Assembly (NCBI GenBank): GCA_003797895.1
Contig: RKQB01000002.1
Coordinates: 62,001-126,000, forward strand
Length of the DNA: 64,000 nt
Direction: 5' to 3'
Source of the DNA: Cyclobacteriaceae bacterium YHN15
Lineage (GTDB): Bacteria; Bacteroidota; Bacteroidia; Cytophagales; Cyclobacteriaceae
Each line of letters starts with the position of its first letter. Within the stretch, counting starts at the first letter, position 1. Below are positions 23,877 to 33,493 of this stretch, piece by piece. Under the pieces are notes generated by a model. The model saw nothing but the letters and a program-made list of their open reading frames with translations. It made no database searches and had not been told where the DNA came from. Made by a program: the position numbers and the translations under genes.

Positions 23877-26864
23877 ATGAAAAAAAGCCTCATCCTGCTC
23901 TTGCTGTTAAGCATAAGCAATTTGGCGTATAACCAATCGGGCTTATACCAAACCAGCGACATTAAAATGCTGGACGATAATTTAGAACTTTTTCACAAAC
24001 ATCTTTTCAGTGCTTCTAAATATGAATTTGCAAGTCTGAAGGATAAAAATCTGGACACAGAACCTGGGGTACAGGCTGATTTCCATTATGCGGTATCTTC
24101 ACTAAAAATTGATAACCCCGATGGTCCTGATTTGGTTAATTATTTCATTAGGAACAATCCCGAACATCCCAGATCCAATGATGCGGCCCATATTTTGGGA
24201 AATTATTTTTTTGATAAAAGAAATTATCGAGAAGCCATTCCAGCTTTGCAACAGGTAAAATTAGCAGTTTCCAAAACGGATCAGATTGCGGACGTTCAAT
24301 TCAAAACAGGATATTCTTACTTCCAGTTAAAAGACAATGCCAATGCCCTGAGGTACTTCAATACTGTAAAGGCAAGTCAAAATCAGTATAAAGCGGATGC
24401 CCATTATTATGCGGGATATATTGCCATGGAGCAGGGTAATTATCAACAGGCCATCAATGATTTTAAAGAGGCGGATAAAACCCCCTTTTATGCAAGCAAA
24501 GTACCCTATATGCTGGCTGGTGTTTATTACCGTCAAGGATATTATGATGAACTCATTACCTATGCAGAGCCTGTTTTGGCCAATAGGAATAATTTGGAAA
24601 AAAAGGAAGAAATCCATTTGTACCTAGCGGAAGCTTATTTTGAAAAAAGAGACTTCAACAGGGCCGCAGCCAATTATGATGCATTTGTCAATGCCCGAAA
24701 AGGAAACCTTACCAGAGCACAGGTATATAAGGCAGGAATTGCCCAATTTGAAATTCAAAATTATCAGAGGGCAACAGACTACTTTAAAGTATCTGCAGTC
24801 GAAAATGATGAAATTGGCCAGGTGTCCAGCTATTACCTTGGTCATGCCTACATCAAACTTAACAATCCCCAATTCGCTTCTACCAGTTTTAATGCAGCTT
24901 CTAAGATTGATGCAAATCCCCAAATTAAAGAAGATGCCATTGTCAACTATGCCAAGGTAAACCTGGAGAGGGGAAGTTTTCAGGAAGCCGTGGCTGCCTT
25001 AGACAGTTATTTGGACAGTTATCCCAGTGGAAGATATGCGAGTGAAGCTGAGGGATTGATGACAGATGCCTTGATCAATACCAATAATTACCTTAGGGCG
25101 ATTGATCACATTGAAAAAATGCCCGCAAAATCCGATCGGATAAGAGATGCCTACCAAAAAGTCACCTTTTATCAAGGTATAGTTTATTACAGGGACAAGC
25201 AATATGATCAAGCCAACAGGTTTTTTGATAAATCCATTTCAGAACCACGAGACAGGAATCTGGTATTGGAGGCTTACTTTTGGAAAGGCGAAAATTTTGC
25301 TGCAAAAGGAGATTTGCCTCAGGCATTGCGGGCCTATGAGAATGTGCAGTCCCAAAGACCTAACCCCAATAATCCCATTTTGATTAGATCTTACTATGGA
25401 TTGGGTTATGCGCTTTTCAATTCAGAGCAATATGCCAAAGCCGAAACACAGTTTAAGAATTATGTGGACAGACAAACCGGCTCAGCTCCTCTGGAAAATT
25501 ATGACGAAGCCCTGATCAGATTAGGAGATACCTATTATGTGCAGAAAAAATTCACTGATGCTCAGAATGTCTTTCAAAGAGCTATCCGTGAAAACAGTGA
25601 TTACATAGACTATGCTTATTTCAGAAGTGGGGTGGTGTATAATTTTCAAAACAGAAATGATCAGGCCATTGAACAGATGAACATGTTGATCAATAATTAT
25701 CCAAACAGCTTGTACCTGGAAGATGCGCTATTTCAAAAGTCCCAGATCAATATGGAGGAAATGCGTTATGCGGACGCAAGGGATGGTTTTAGCAGGTTGA
25801 TATCAAGTAGACCAAACAGTCCATTCGTTCCTTTTGCATTGGAAGGTAGGGCCGTAGCGAATTTCTCCCAACAAAATTATAATGCTACCATTGAAGATTA
25901 TAAAAAGATCCTTGAAAACCACCCAAACTCATCCAATGCTGAGGCAGCCTTGGTTGGTTTACAGGAAGCCCTTGCAATTCAGGGAAGGTCTGCTGAGTTT
26001 TCCCAATATTTGTCAGGCTACAGAAATGCAAATCCGGATAACAAAAGTCTACAGAATCTCGAATATGAATCAGCCAAATCCCTTTATTTCGGTAATTCAT
26101 GGGAACAGGCCATCAATGCATTTGAGACATATTTAAAAAATTATCCCCAGGCATTCAATAGGGCAGAGGCCTACTTTTTCATTGGAGATTCCCATTACAG
26201 GGCAGGACGGCAAGCTAAAGCGTTGGAATACTTTTATGAAATTGACAAAGAGAAGGAATCTCCCCAGAGATTGAGGGCTGTTCAGAGAATAGCTGCTATA
26301 GAAATGGAAAGCAGGAACTTCCAAAAAGCCATACCCTACCTTAGGGAATCAGCCAATAGCGCAAGAAATCAAATTGAGGAATATGAAGCCTTTAATGGCC
26401 TGATGCATGCACATTATGAAACTTCCCGATTTGATTCAGCAGTCTATTACGCGGATAAAGTCATTGTTTTGGGAAGTGTTACAGGTGATGCCGTTCCAGT
26501 GGCCTTATTATTGAAGGGAAAGGCTTTTCAGAGAAGCAGTAGAACTGATGATGCTGAAGATACCTTTAGGGACCTGATCAATGAATATAAAACCATTCAT
26601 GGTGCAGAAGGTTTGTTTCTCCTTGCGGAATCCATGCATAAGAAAGGAAATTATGCCCAGAGTAATGAAATAATATTTGATTTTTCAGGACCTTATAGCG
26701 GATATGATTATTGGTATGGAAGGGCATTTATCCTTTTAGCGGAAAACTACCTCAATCTTGGAGAACAGTTTCAAGCAAAAGCAACCTTGGAGTCAATTGT
26801 TGAACGTGCTACTAATCAGGATATCAGAAAAATGGCACAGGAAAAATTATCTACCATTAATTAA
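23877..26864 (+). CDS. Large exported tetratricopeptide repeat protein
   Basis: The 995-residue product has a signal peptide (residues 1 to about 20) and then about 20 or more tetratricopeptide-like hairpins to the end (for example AHYYAGYIAMEQGNYQQAI, AYFWKGENFAAKGDLPQAL, RSYYGLGYALFNSEQYAKA). It would be a periplasmic or outer-membrane-attached superhelical scaffold. The immediately following gene, 13 bp on, encodes an outer-membrane barrel, so the two probably act as a pair. Part of the repeat set resembles the arrangement in YbgF/CpoB-like proteins that bind peptidoglycan machinery, but this is only a hint. Confidence 0.85.
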   Translation: MKKSLILLLLLSISNLAYNQSGLYQTSDIKMLDDNLELFHKHLFSASKYEFASLKDKNLDTEPGVQADFHYAVSSLKIDNPDGPDLVNYFIRNNPEHPRSNDAAHILGNYFFDKRNYREAIPALQQVKLAVSKTDQIADVQFKTGYSYFQLKDNANALRYFNTVKASQNQYKADAHYYAGYIAMEQGNYQQAINDFKEADKTPFYASKVPYMLAGVYYRQGYYDELITYAEPVLANRNNLEKKEEIHLYLAEAYFEKRDFNRAAANYDAFVNARKGNLTRAQVYKAGIAQFEIQNYQRATDYFKVSAVENDEIGQVSSYYLGHAYIKLNNPQFASTSFNAASKIDANPQIKEDAIVNYAKVNLERGSFQEAVAALDSYLDSYPSGRYASEAEGLMTDALINTNNYLRAIDHIEKMPAKSDRIRDAYQKVTFYQGIVYYRDKQYDQANRFFDKSISEPRDRNLVLEAYFWKGENFAAKGDLPQALRAYENVQSQRPNPNNPILIRSYYGLGYALFNSEQYAKAETQFKNYVDRQTGSAPLENYDEALIRLGDTYYVQKKFTDAQNVFQRAIRENSDYIDYAYFRSGVVYNFQNRNDQAIEQMNMLINNYPNSLYLEDALFQKSQINMEEMRYADARDGFSRLISSRPNSPFVPFALEGRAVANFSQQNYNATIEDYKKILENHPNSSNAEAALVGLQEALAIQGRSAEFSQYLSGYRNANPDNKSLQNLEYESAKSLYFGNSWEQAINAFETYLKNYPQAFNRAEAYFFIGDSHYRAGRQAKALEYFYEIDKEKESPQRLRAVQRIAAIEMESRNFQKAIPYLRESANSARNQIEEYEAFNGLMHAHYETSRFDSAVYYADKVIVLGSVTGDAVPVALLLKGKAFQRSSRTDDAEDTFRDLINEYKTIHGAEGLFLLAESMHKKGNYAQSNEIIFDFSGPYSGYDYWYGRAFILLAENYLNLGEQFQAKATLESIVERATNQDIRKMAQEKLSTIN

Positions 26865-26877
26865 TTACAGAGAAAAC

Positions 26878-28563
26878 ATGAAATCAATCCATAAAGCCAA
26901 AAGCATTGCTCAAATTGCATTGATTGGGATTTTCTCTGGATTATCCTGGATGTCTTTTGGGCAACAGGCAGGGGAAGTAAAAGACCAAGAATTTGTAATC
27001 AGAAAAGACAGGGTATTGACATTGCCCAAACAAGCAAGAAAGTTTGAAAGAATACCCGTATTGCCTTCTCCTAAGTCAAGCTCCAATTTCACTTATACAG
27101 TTCAGCCCTATTTCCTTTCATTGGCGCCTGAAGTGATCAAACCGGAAGTTGCGCAGAAACAATGGCCAAGAAATCAGGAAGTATTGTATCCCGGATTTGC
27201 AAGAATCGGATATGGTAACTATGCTTCACCTATTATTGAAGGCAGGTACAATTATTGGGAGGAGGAAGACTATAATTTTGGGGTAAAGCTGAAGCATGAA
27301 GGGTTTTATAAAGGGCCTATTGATGGAAGTAACTCAGGAGAAAATTTCACTAACTTAAAAGCAGACGGGAGTCTTTACAGGGATTTTATCCAGTTTTTTG
27401 GAGGCTTGGAGTACGACAGACATGAATTTAAATTTTATGGGTATGATCCGGAAAATCCGTTTTTGGAAGATTATATTCCTAGCCAAAACGTACTCAATAC
27501 CTACAGGCTGAAAGCTGGGCTTCAGGACATCGACAAAATGGATTTTCTAAATTATGAGGCTTATATGACAGTAAGAGGTTTTAATGATCAGTATTTGGCT
27601 TCTGAATCAGAAATCGGTATCAAAGCTTTAAGTGATTTTAGATTTGATGAAGCTTTGAAAACCAGTGTAAACATGGAACTGTCCCTTACCAATCCCAAAG
27701 ATCAGTTTTATGCTGACATCAATAGGAATTACTTTAAGGTAAATCCATATGTTTCTTATCTTAAAAAGGGAATTTTGGTAAAGGCAGGAATTAATCTGAT
27801 ATTTGAAAATGATGTGGCTCTGAATAAAAAATCTGATTTTTATATATTTCCCCAGCTTGATGCCCATTACATGCTAACTGATGAATTCGGGATATATGCA
27901 GGTTTTGAAGGAGATGTTCAAAGAAAAACATACCTTGATTTTGTAAATGAAAATCCCTTTTTAGGACCCAGTGAAAGCTTATTGAATACAGTTCAAAACT
28001 ATATTGGAAAAGCAGGAATAAAAGGAACTATCAATGATGAATTTACTTATGAAGCCGGTATCAGTATGGGTAAATTCACTAATTTGTATTTCTTTACCAA
28101 TAATCCTGCAGATACTTTGAGATTTAATATAGTGTATGATGATGACACGCGCGTTATGAATTATTCTGCCAAAGTTGCATGGCAATACGAAGGATTTTAC
28201 CGGTTGATCGGAAAGGCAAACTATTATTACTATAACACCAGCAATTTGGAAGGGGCTTTCCACAGACCTGAATGGGAAGTTTCACTGAACAATAACTTTG
28301 CTTTTTCTGATAAATGGTTAGTCCAAATGAATGCAAACTTAATGGGAGGTATTCAGACTTTTGTAGATTTTGGTCCTGAGGAATCCAATTTGAAGGAGTT
28401 ACCGGCGATTTTGGATCTACAGTTAAAAGCTGATTACCAGATTACTGAGCGGGTTTCGGCCTTTGCTGTGGGAAACAATCTGTTGAACAGGCAAAATCAA
28501 CGATTCTTAAATTACCCGGTTAGGGGTATTCAAGGTATTTTGGGTGTTACAGTAAGGTTCTAG
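26878..28563 (+). CDS. Outer membrane beta-barrel protein (TonB-dependent-receptor-like, without plug)
   Basis: I start at ATG 26878 (561 residues); an in-frame start 40 codons upstream would lie inside the TPR gene and precede the obvious signal peptide (residues 1 to about 30, ending at WMSFGQ). The rest is alternating amphipathic strand with many Tyr, Asn and Phe, and the end, NNLLNRQNQRFLNYPVRGIQG followed by VTVRF, matches the terminal strands of TonB-dependent barrels. No plug domain is seen, so this is better called a porin-like barrel. It likely partners the 995-residue TPR protein and perhaps the TonB/ExbBD genes downstream. Confidence 0.75.
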   Translation: MKSIHKAKSIAQIALIGIFSGLSWMSFGQQAGEVKDQEFVIRKDRVLTLPKQARKFERIPVLPSPKSSSNFTYTVQPYFLSLAPEVIKPEVAQKQWPRNQEVLYPGFARIGYGNYASPIIEGRYNYWEEEDYNFGVKLKHEGFYKGPIDGSNSGENFTNLKADGSLYRDFIQFFGGLEYDRHEFKFYGYDPENPFLEDYIPSQNVLNTYRLKAGLQDIDKMDFLNYEAYMTVRGFNDQYLASESEIGIKALSDFRFDEALKTSVNMELSLTNPKDQFYADINRNYFKVNPYVSYLKKGILVKAGINLIFENDVALNKKSDFYIFPQLDAHYMLTDEFGIYAGFEGDVQRKTYLDFVNENPFLGPSESLLNTVQNYIGKAGIKGTINDEFTYEAGISMGKFTNLYFFTNNPADTLRFNIVYDDDTRVMNYSAKVAWQYEGFYRLIGKANYYYYNTSNLEGAFHRPEWEVSLNNNFAFSDKWLVQMNANLMGGIQTFVDFGPEESNLKELPAILDLQLKADYQITERVSAFAVGNNLLNRQNQRFLNYPVRGIQGILGVTVRF

Positions 28564-28602
28564 GATATTGGCAAAAACTTTTCCAGCAAGATTCATAGAC
28601 GG

Positions 28603-28633
28603 TTTGTCAATTCACACAAATCTTATAGTTTCG
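28603..28633 (+). promoter_or_regulatory. Bacteroidota-type promoter of the SPOR-ExbBD-TonB-folC-trmB operon
   Basis: TTTG at 28603-28606 is followed after exactly 19 bp by TAGTTTCG at 28626-28633, which matches TAnnTTTG at all but one position. The spacing is the classic one for the Bacteroidota primary sigma factor. The start of transcription would be about 18 bp before the ATG at 28658. Confidence 0.6.
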
Positions 28634-28657
28634 TGTATTGATTGAAAATAATAAATT

Positions 28658-29428
28658 ATGGCGGAAGAATATATAGATAAACCCTCAGATCAAAATGAAA
28701 GCAATTACGGTTTTCCTTTTGTGGAAGTAACGCCATTGGAAGACACCTCTAAAAAAAAGAGCTCCATTAGTAAGGAACCCAAAATTGAAAGTACGCCCAT
28801 AATACCTGAGGCTAAACCTATTTCAATGAAAGAATCCATAGAGCCTTCACTTGTATTTAAGAAAAAGAGAAGCCAATTACCTCTTCAGTTTTCACTGGTC
28901 ATGCTTATATTGATCATTCTTTCAGTAATGGCATATTTCTTGTATTTCCTTCCCAATAATGAGGAAGACCATTTCGCCCAGGCAGTAATTCCCCAGAAAG
29001 TTGAACCGGAAAATATAGTTGTGCAGGAGAAAGAGCCTGAAATTTTGGTTGAAAACCAAGATATGGAAACCGAAAATGATCAAAATTTAAAGGAAATTGT
29101 CGAAGAGAAAAGTGATGACGTTTCAGAAGCAGCACCTGCTCCAGCAGCGATTCCTTTGAAAAGTGGAAATATCAACAAAGTAACCGCCAAAGCTGCTGTT
29201 CCTCAATATTTTATTATAGTCAGCAGTACAGCCTCGGAGAAAGTAGCTTTGGAAGAGGCACAAAAATTAATAGATAATAATAATGAAGCTTGGGTGATTT
29301 ATCCATACGGAGAAACTACCAATTACCGTTTAGCCATAGGGAAATACGCTGCTTTCGCAGAAGCAACAGAAGCTATGGAAAAGAGAAAAGCGGATTTTGA
29401 TGCATCAATCTGGATTTTGAAATATTAA
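28658..29428 (+). CDS. Single-pass membrane protein with C-terminal SPOR-like domain
   Basis: The 256-residue product has a polar cytoplasmic N-terminus (1-70), one transmembrane segment (about 77-98), a Glu/Val/Ala-rich periplasmic linker (about 105-180) and a C-terminal SPOR-like domain (about 183-256: YFIIVSSTASEKVALEEAQ, then NYRLAIGKYAAFAEATEAM). SPOR domains bind denuded peptidoglycan at division sites. The gene is first of a run in which every junction is 1-3 bp, with ExbB next, so the product may tie an ExbBD/Tol-like motor to peptidoglycan. Confidence 0.82.
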   Translation: MAEEYIDKPSDQNESNYGFPFVEVTPLEDTSKKKSSISKEPKIESTPIIPEAKPISMKESIEPSLVFKKKRSQLPLQFSLVMLILIILSVMAYFLYFLPNNEEDHFAQAVIPQKVEPENIVVQEKEPEILVENQDMETENDQNLKEIVEEKSDDVSEAAPAPAAIPLKSGNINKVTAKAAVPQYFIIVSSTASEKVALEEAQKLIDNNNEAWVIYPYGETTNYRLAIGKYAAFAEATEAMEKRKADFDASIWILKY

Positions 29429-29429
29429 T

Positions 29430-30119
29430 ATGATTCTAACTCAAATCAGTACAGATGGCCAAATGATGGCCGACACGCTTGCAGTAATGGACTCCGGCAG
29501 GCAAAGCATTGGATTAATGGATCTGATGATCAAGGGTGGATATATGATGATTCCATTATATATTCTCTTTGTCCTGGCGGTTTTTATTTTTGTCGAGAAA
29601 CTTATCACATTAAGGAAAGCATCAAAATCTCCCAAACATTTGATGGATCAGATCAAAATTTTGGTACAAGGAGGTAAAATCGAACAGGCAAGAATGTTAT
29701 GCCAAGGAGAAAATACACCGGTTGCCAATATGCTTGGAAAAGGATTGGAGAGAATCGGAAGCCCCCTTAAGAATATTGAGGTCTCCATTGAAAATGTCGG
29801 GAAGATTGAAATTTACAAACTGGAGAAAAACCTTGGGTTGCTTGCAACCGTATCAGGAGCAGCACCGATGATCGGTTTCCTGGGGACAGTAGCGGGTATG
29901 ATCAGGGCCTTTATCGGTGTGGCCCAGGAAGAGGGCATGGTTTCACCCAAACTCCTTTCTACGGGAATTTATGAGGCAATGATCACTACAGCTACCGGTT
30001 TGGTGGTCGGGATAATTGCATATTTAGGTTATAATTATCTGGTAACACAGGTTTCCAAGCTTGTTCATAGTATGGAATATTCATCTGTGGAATTTATTGA
30101 TCTATTACAAGACAAATAA
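29430..30119 (+). CDS. MotA/TolQ/ExbB proton channel family protein
   Basis: The 229-residue inner-membrane protein has three membrane segments (about residues 35-57, 145-165 and 185-210). The conserved proton-channel region reads TVSGAAPMIGFLGTVAGMI, with the family-typical GFLGTVxGMI, and the third segment has EAMITTATGLVVGIIAYLGY. With ExbD it forms a proton-driven motor for a TonB- or Tol-type transducer. It starts 1 bp after the SPOR gene stop and ends 1 bp before exbD. Confidence 0.92.
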   Translation: MILTQISTDGQMMADTLAVMDSGRQSIGLMDLMIKGGYMMIPLYILFVLAVFIFVEKLITLRKASKSPKHLMDQIKILVQGGKIEQARMLCQGENTPVANMLGKGLERIGSPLKNIEVSIENVGKIEIYKLEKNLGLLATVSGAAPMIGFLGTVAGMIRAFIGVAQEEGMVSPKLLSTGIYEAMITTATGLVVGIIAYLGYNYLVTQVSKLVHSMEYSSVEFIDLLQDK

Positions 30120-30120
30120 T

Positions 30121-30513
30121 ATGGCACTTCAGTCCAAACATAAAGTGGATTCAGCATTCAGCATGTCTTCCATGACAGATATCATATTTCTGTTGCTGAT
30201 TTTCTTTATGCTTACATCCTCTTTCATTACCCCCTCAGGTTTACCTGTAAATTTACCTTCGAGCGAGGCCTCAGATATAGTGATGCAGGAAGTCACTGTA
30301 ACTGTAACCAAAGACCTAAGGTTTTCCGTTAATGATAGGGTAATATCCAGGGAGCAGATAAAAGAGGAATTGTCAAAATTACTTCAGGATAAAAAAAGTC
30401 AGGTGGTATTGCACATAGATAAAGAGGTTCCTGTTGAATACCTTGTAGAAATAGGGGGCATAGCAGCGGGCCTCGAAGCAAATGTATCCATTGCCACAAA
30501 GCCATATAGATAA
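30121..30513 (+). CDS. ExbD/TolR family protein
   Basis: I start at ATG 30121 (130 residues) because upstream in-frame residues lie inside the ExbB gene. The single membrane segment (about residues 19-40) carries Asp20 in SSMTDIIFLLL, the proton-carrying residue of ExbD and TolR. The periplasmic part (about 45-130) follows the family fold and ends in VSIATKPYR. It partners the ExbB protein encoded 1 bp upstream. One base separates it from the TonB-like gene. Confidence 0.92.
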   Translation: MALQSKHKVDSAFSMSSMTDIIFLLLIFFMLTSSFITPSGLPVNLPSSEASDIVMQEVTVTVTKDLRFSVNDRVISREQIKEELSKLLQDKKSQVVLHIDKEVPVEYLVEIGGIAAGLEANVSIATKPYR

Positions 30514-30514
30514 A

Positions 30515-31474
30515 ATGCAGATTTGGGAATTTGAAAGTCAGGAAGCCGAAAATAAAAAGAAGGCCATTATCATCACCATAATAGTTAATATTTTGGTCTT
30601 GTTGGCTGTTTTTTTTATTGTGGTTTGGAAAGAGCAAGTCCCTCCATTACCAAAGTATGGAATGGAACTTAATCTGGGTTTTACTGATTTGGGGAGTGGC
30701 AACAGGCAAACTACAGCACCGCCATCAGATACCCAAACCAATAATACCCAGGCACCGGCTCCAGGAGAACAATCCCCAAAGCCTACAGAATCCTCGGTTC
30801 CAGTAACTCAACCCAAAACTGAGGCGGCCAAACCAAAGACTACCCCCGCACAATCCACATATGAGGCGCTTTCCAAAACGCCCAGTACCGTAAAGGCCAG
30901 TGAAAAGCCCACCACGGCTGCCAAAGAGCCGAGTCCTGCCAAACAGGAAACAACTACAGTTACCAAGCCTGCCAATGCGGAGTCGGAAAAAACTACAACG
31001 AAAGCTGAGGACAAACCAAAAATAGACCAAAGGGCCATTTTTGGTGCCGGAGGTACATCAGGATCCGGTTCTCAACCTGCACAGGGCTCTGCTCAGGGTT
31101 CTTCGACCACCAAAGGTGATGAAGGTAAACCTACAGGTACAGTAGATGGAAGAGCAATAATGGGTGCCGGTTCAGGTGAAGGTGTGCCAGGTCCATCTTC
31201 AGGGTATAATCTTGAATTGGCAGGATGGGATTTTGCTTCCAGACCCAATATCAAGGATAATGTTTCTACCCGGAACGGACGAATAGTTTTTAAAATCATG
31301 GTAGATGACAATGGACGCATTGTTCAGGCAACTCCAGAAACTTACAATGTATCCAATGAGGTTTTGGCATACTACCGTACTGTGGTAAACCAAATTACCT
31401 TCAGGAGGCAGGGAGGGGCAGCAACAGCTGATTATTCAACAGGAAAAATTACTTTTATCATTAAAGTAGATTAG
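30515..31474 (+). CDS. TonB-like energy transducer
   Basis: I start at ATG 30515 (319 residues), one base after the exbD stop; a start at 30482 would overlap exbD. There is one membrane segment (about residues 17-38), a long low-complexity periplasmic linker rich in Pro, Thr, Ala, Lys and Ser (about 60-200) with a twice-used RAIFGAGG/RAIMGAGS motif, and a C-terminal TonB-like domain (about 230-319: NGRIVFKIMVDDNGRIVQA). It would link the ExbBD motor to outer-membrane partners. Codon use in the linker is more GC-rich than its neighbours, as usual for Pro/Ala/Thr-rich text. Confidence 0.85.
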   Translation: MQIWEFESQEAENKKKAIIITIIVNILVLLAVFFIVVWKEQVPPLPKYGMELNLGFTDLGSGNRQTTAPPSDTQTNNTQAPAPGEQSPKPTESSVPVTQPKTEAAKPKTTPAQSTYEALSKTPSTVKASEKPTTAAKEPSPAKQETTTVTKPANAESEKTTTKAEDKPKIDQRAIFGAGGTSGSGSQPAQGSAQGSSTTKGDEGKPTGTVDGRAIMGAGSGEGVPGPSSGYNLELAGWDFASRPNIKDNVSTRNGRIVFKIMVDDNGRIVQATPETYNVSNEVLAYYRTVVNQITFRRQGGAATADYSTGKITFIIKVD

Positions 31475-31477
31475 TTC

Positions 31478-32767
31478 ATGACCTACCAAGAGACATTGGA
31501 CTTTTTGTTCAATGCTTTGCCAATGTTTCAACGTATAGGAGCTGCGGCCTTTAAAAAAGACCTTAGCAATACCATTGCCCTTTGTGCCCATTTGGGTCAA
31601 CCTGAAAAGAAAATCAAAACAGTCCATGTGGCAGGAACTAACGGAAAGGGGAGTACCTCACATGCCATTTGTTCAGTTTTGATGGAGGCAGGTTATAAGG
31701 TGGGTTTATATACTTCCCCTCATCTCAAATCTTTTACAGAAAGGATTAAAATCAACGGGAAAGAAATACCAGAGCAAGATGTTGTAAATTTTGTAGATAA
31801 AAACCGTGCATTCCTGGAAGATTTAAAGCCCAGTTTTTTTGAAATGACAGTAGCCATGGCTTTTTGGTATTTTGAAAAGGAAGAAGTGGACATAGCGGTA
31901 ATTGAGGTTGGAATGGGAGGAAGATTGGATAGTACAAATGTCATTATTCCTGAAGTTTCCGTGATTACAAACATCGGCTTTGATCATATGCAATTTTTGG
32001 GTGATACCTTACCAAAGATTGCTGAAGAAAAAGCTGGCATCATCAAACCCGGTGTTCCCGTGGTCATCAGTACCAAACAACCTGAAACCACCGCTGTTTT
32101 TGTTGGGAGAGCCAAAGAATCAGGGTCTCCATTATTTTTTGGAGAGGAATATTATCAGGTTAAAAAGATCGGGAAATCCGAGGGAGGGAAAAATTTGTAT
32201 AAAATACAGAATGGGGATAAAACCCTATTTTACGAGATGGATCTTTTGGGAAACTACCAAGTTAAGAACCTTCCCGGAATTTTGGTGGCCTTGGACATCT
32301 TAAGTGAGAAAGGTTGGCAAATAAGCAATGAAAATATAAGCAAAGGTTTAAGTAAGGTTCAGAAAAATACCGGCTTGAAGGGAAGATGGCAAATATTAGG
32401 GGAATATCCTTGGATGGTCTGTGATACAGGGCATAATGAGGATGGAATGAAGTATATCCTGGAACAAATTTCTGAATATCCATACAAGCAGTTGTATATG
32501 ATATTGGGAATGGTGAATGATAAGGATATTACAAAAGTTCTTTCTCTTTTACCTAAAAAAGCCCATTACATTTTTTGTCAGGCGAATATTCCCAGGGCAA
32601 TGGATGCCATGGAATTGAAGAATGCAGCAAGGCAGTTGGGCTTGAATGGTGAAATCATCAGAAATGTCAATGAAGCACTTGAAATAGCTAAGAAAAAGGC
32701 AGATAAAGAAGATTTTATATTTATTGGAGGCAGTACCTTTGTAGTCGCTGAAATTAAGGATTTGTAA
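31478..32767 (+). CDS. folC: Folylpolyglutamate synthase / dihydrofolate synthase
   Basis: The 429-residue cytoplasmic ligase has the Mur-ligase-type P-loop AGTNGKGSTSHAI (about residues 51-63), the folate-ligase signature IEVGMGGRLDSTN (about 141-153) and the glutamate-ligase C-terminal motif CDTGHNEDGM (about 312-321). It adds glutamate to dihydropteroate and to reduced folates. It lies 3 bp after the TonB-like gene and 2 bp before trmB. Length is normal. Confidence 0.94.
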   Translation: MTYQETLDFLFNALPMFQRIGAAAFKKDLSNTIALCAHLGQPEKKIKTVHVAGTNGKGSTSHAICSVLMEAGYKVGLYTSPHLKSFTERIKINGKEIPEQDVVNFVDKNRAFLEDLKPSFFEMTVAMAFWYFEKEEVDIAVIEVGMGGRLDSTNVIIPEVSVITNIGFDHMQFLGDTLPKIAEEKAGIIKPGVPVVISTKQPETTAVFVGRAKESGSPLFFGEEYYQVKKIGKSEGGKNLYKIQNGDKTLFYEMDLLGNYQVKNLPGILVALDILSEKGWQISNENISKGLSKVQKNTGLKGRWQILGEYPWMVCDTGHNEDGMKYILEQISEYPYKQLYMILGMVNDKDITKVLSLLPKKAHYIFCQANIPRAMDAMELKNAARQLGLNGEIIRNVNEALEIAKKKADKEDFIFIGGSTFVVAEIKDL

Positions 32768-32769
32768 AA

Positions 32770-33432
32770 ATGAGCAGAAAGAAACTGCAAAGGTTTAAGG
32801 AAAACGAAGAGAATAGAAACGTCATCCAAGCCGGTAAAGAAATTTTCGAGAAAATTAAAGGCCATTGGAATGAACTTCAATTTCAAAATGAGCATCCCAT
32901 AGTGGTGGAATTGGCCTGCGGCAGGGGGGAGTTTACAGTAGGTTTGGGTAGGGAATATCCCCAGCATAATTTTATAGGGGTGGATATCAAAGGGTCAAGG
33001 ATTTGGAAAGGAAGTACTATTGCCATAGGGGAAGGCCTTGAAAATGTGGCTTTTTTAAGAACACAAATTCAATTATTGGACAAATTTTTTGCCGAAGGTG
33101 AAATTTCTGAGCTTTGGATTACTTTTCCGGACCCTTTTCCCAGAGAAGGAGATGAAAAAAGAAGGTTGACTTCCCCAAAATTTCTGGAAATGTATAAGCC
33201 CTTGATCAAAAAAGGTGGAATTATACATTTCAAAACGGATAATACAGGGCTTTTTGATTACACTTTGGACCTGGTCGGCAGACGAAAGGATGCTGAAATA
33301 TTAATTCAGACCCATGATTTTTACCATTCACCCTGGAAAGATGAGCACCATGGAATCAAGACAAAGTATGAGAAGATTTTCAGTGATAAGGGGGAAAAGA
33401 TCAAGTATCTGCAGTTTCGGTTTCATGGTTGA
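32770..33432 (+). CDS. trmB: tRNA (guanine-N7)-methyltransferase
   Basis: The 220-residue product has the S-adenosylmethionine site VVELACGRGEFTVGLG (about residues 45-60) and the family motif WITFPDPFPREGDEKRRLTS (about 117-136), where PDPF stands for the usual PDPW. TrmB methylates G46 in the variable loop of tRNA. It is the last gene of the operon that starts with the SPOR gene, and a weak hairpin lies after it. Confidence 0.93.
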   Translation: MSRKKLQRFKENEENRNVIQAGKEIFEKIKGHWNELQFQNEHPIVVELACGRGEFTVGLGREYPQHNFIGVDIKGSRIWKGSTIAIGEGLENVAFLRTQIQLLDKFFAEGEISELWITFPDPFPREGDEKRRLTSPKFLEMYKPLIKKGGIIHFKTDNTGLFDYTLDLVGRRKDAEILIQTHDFYHSPWKDEHHGIKTKYEKIFSDKGEKIKYLQFRFHG

Positions 33433-33451
33433 GGAGCTGATAAAAAAGTTC

Positions 33452-33477
33452 AATTACTAATAAGAAAATTAGCAATT
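33452..33477. terminator. AT-rich hairpin between trmB and the RES gene
   Basis: AATTACTAAT (33452-33461) and ATTAGCAATT (33468-33477) pair with one mismatch around a six-base loop. It lies between convergent genes 20 bp past the trmB stop. The stem is AT-rich and lacks a clean T run, so terminator function is uncertain. Confidence 0.35.
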
Positions 33478-33493
33478 ACCAAAATTTCAAAAA

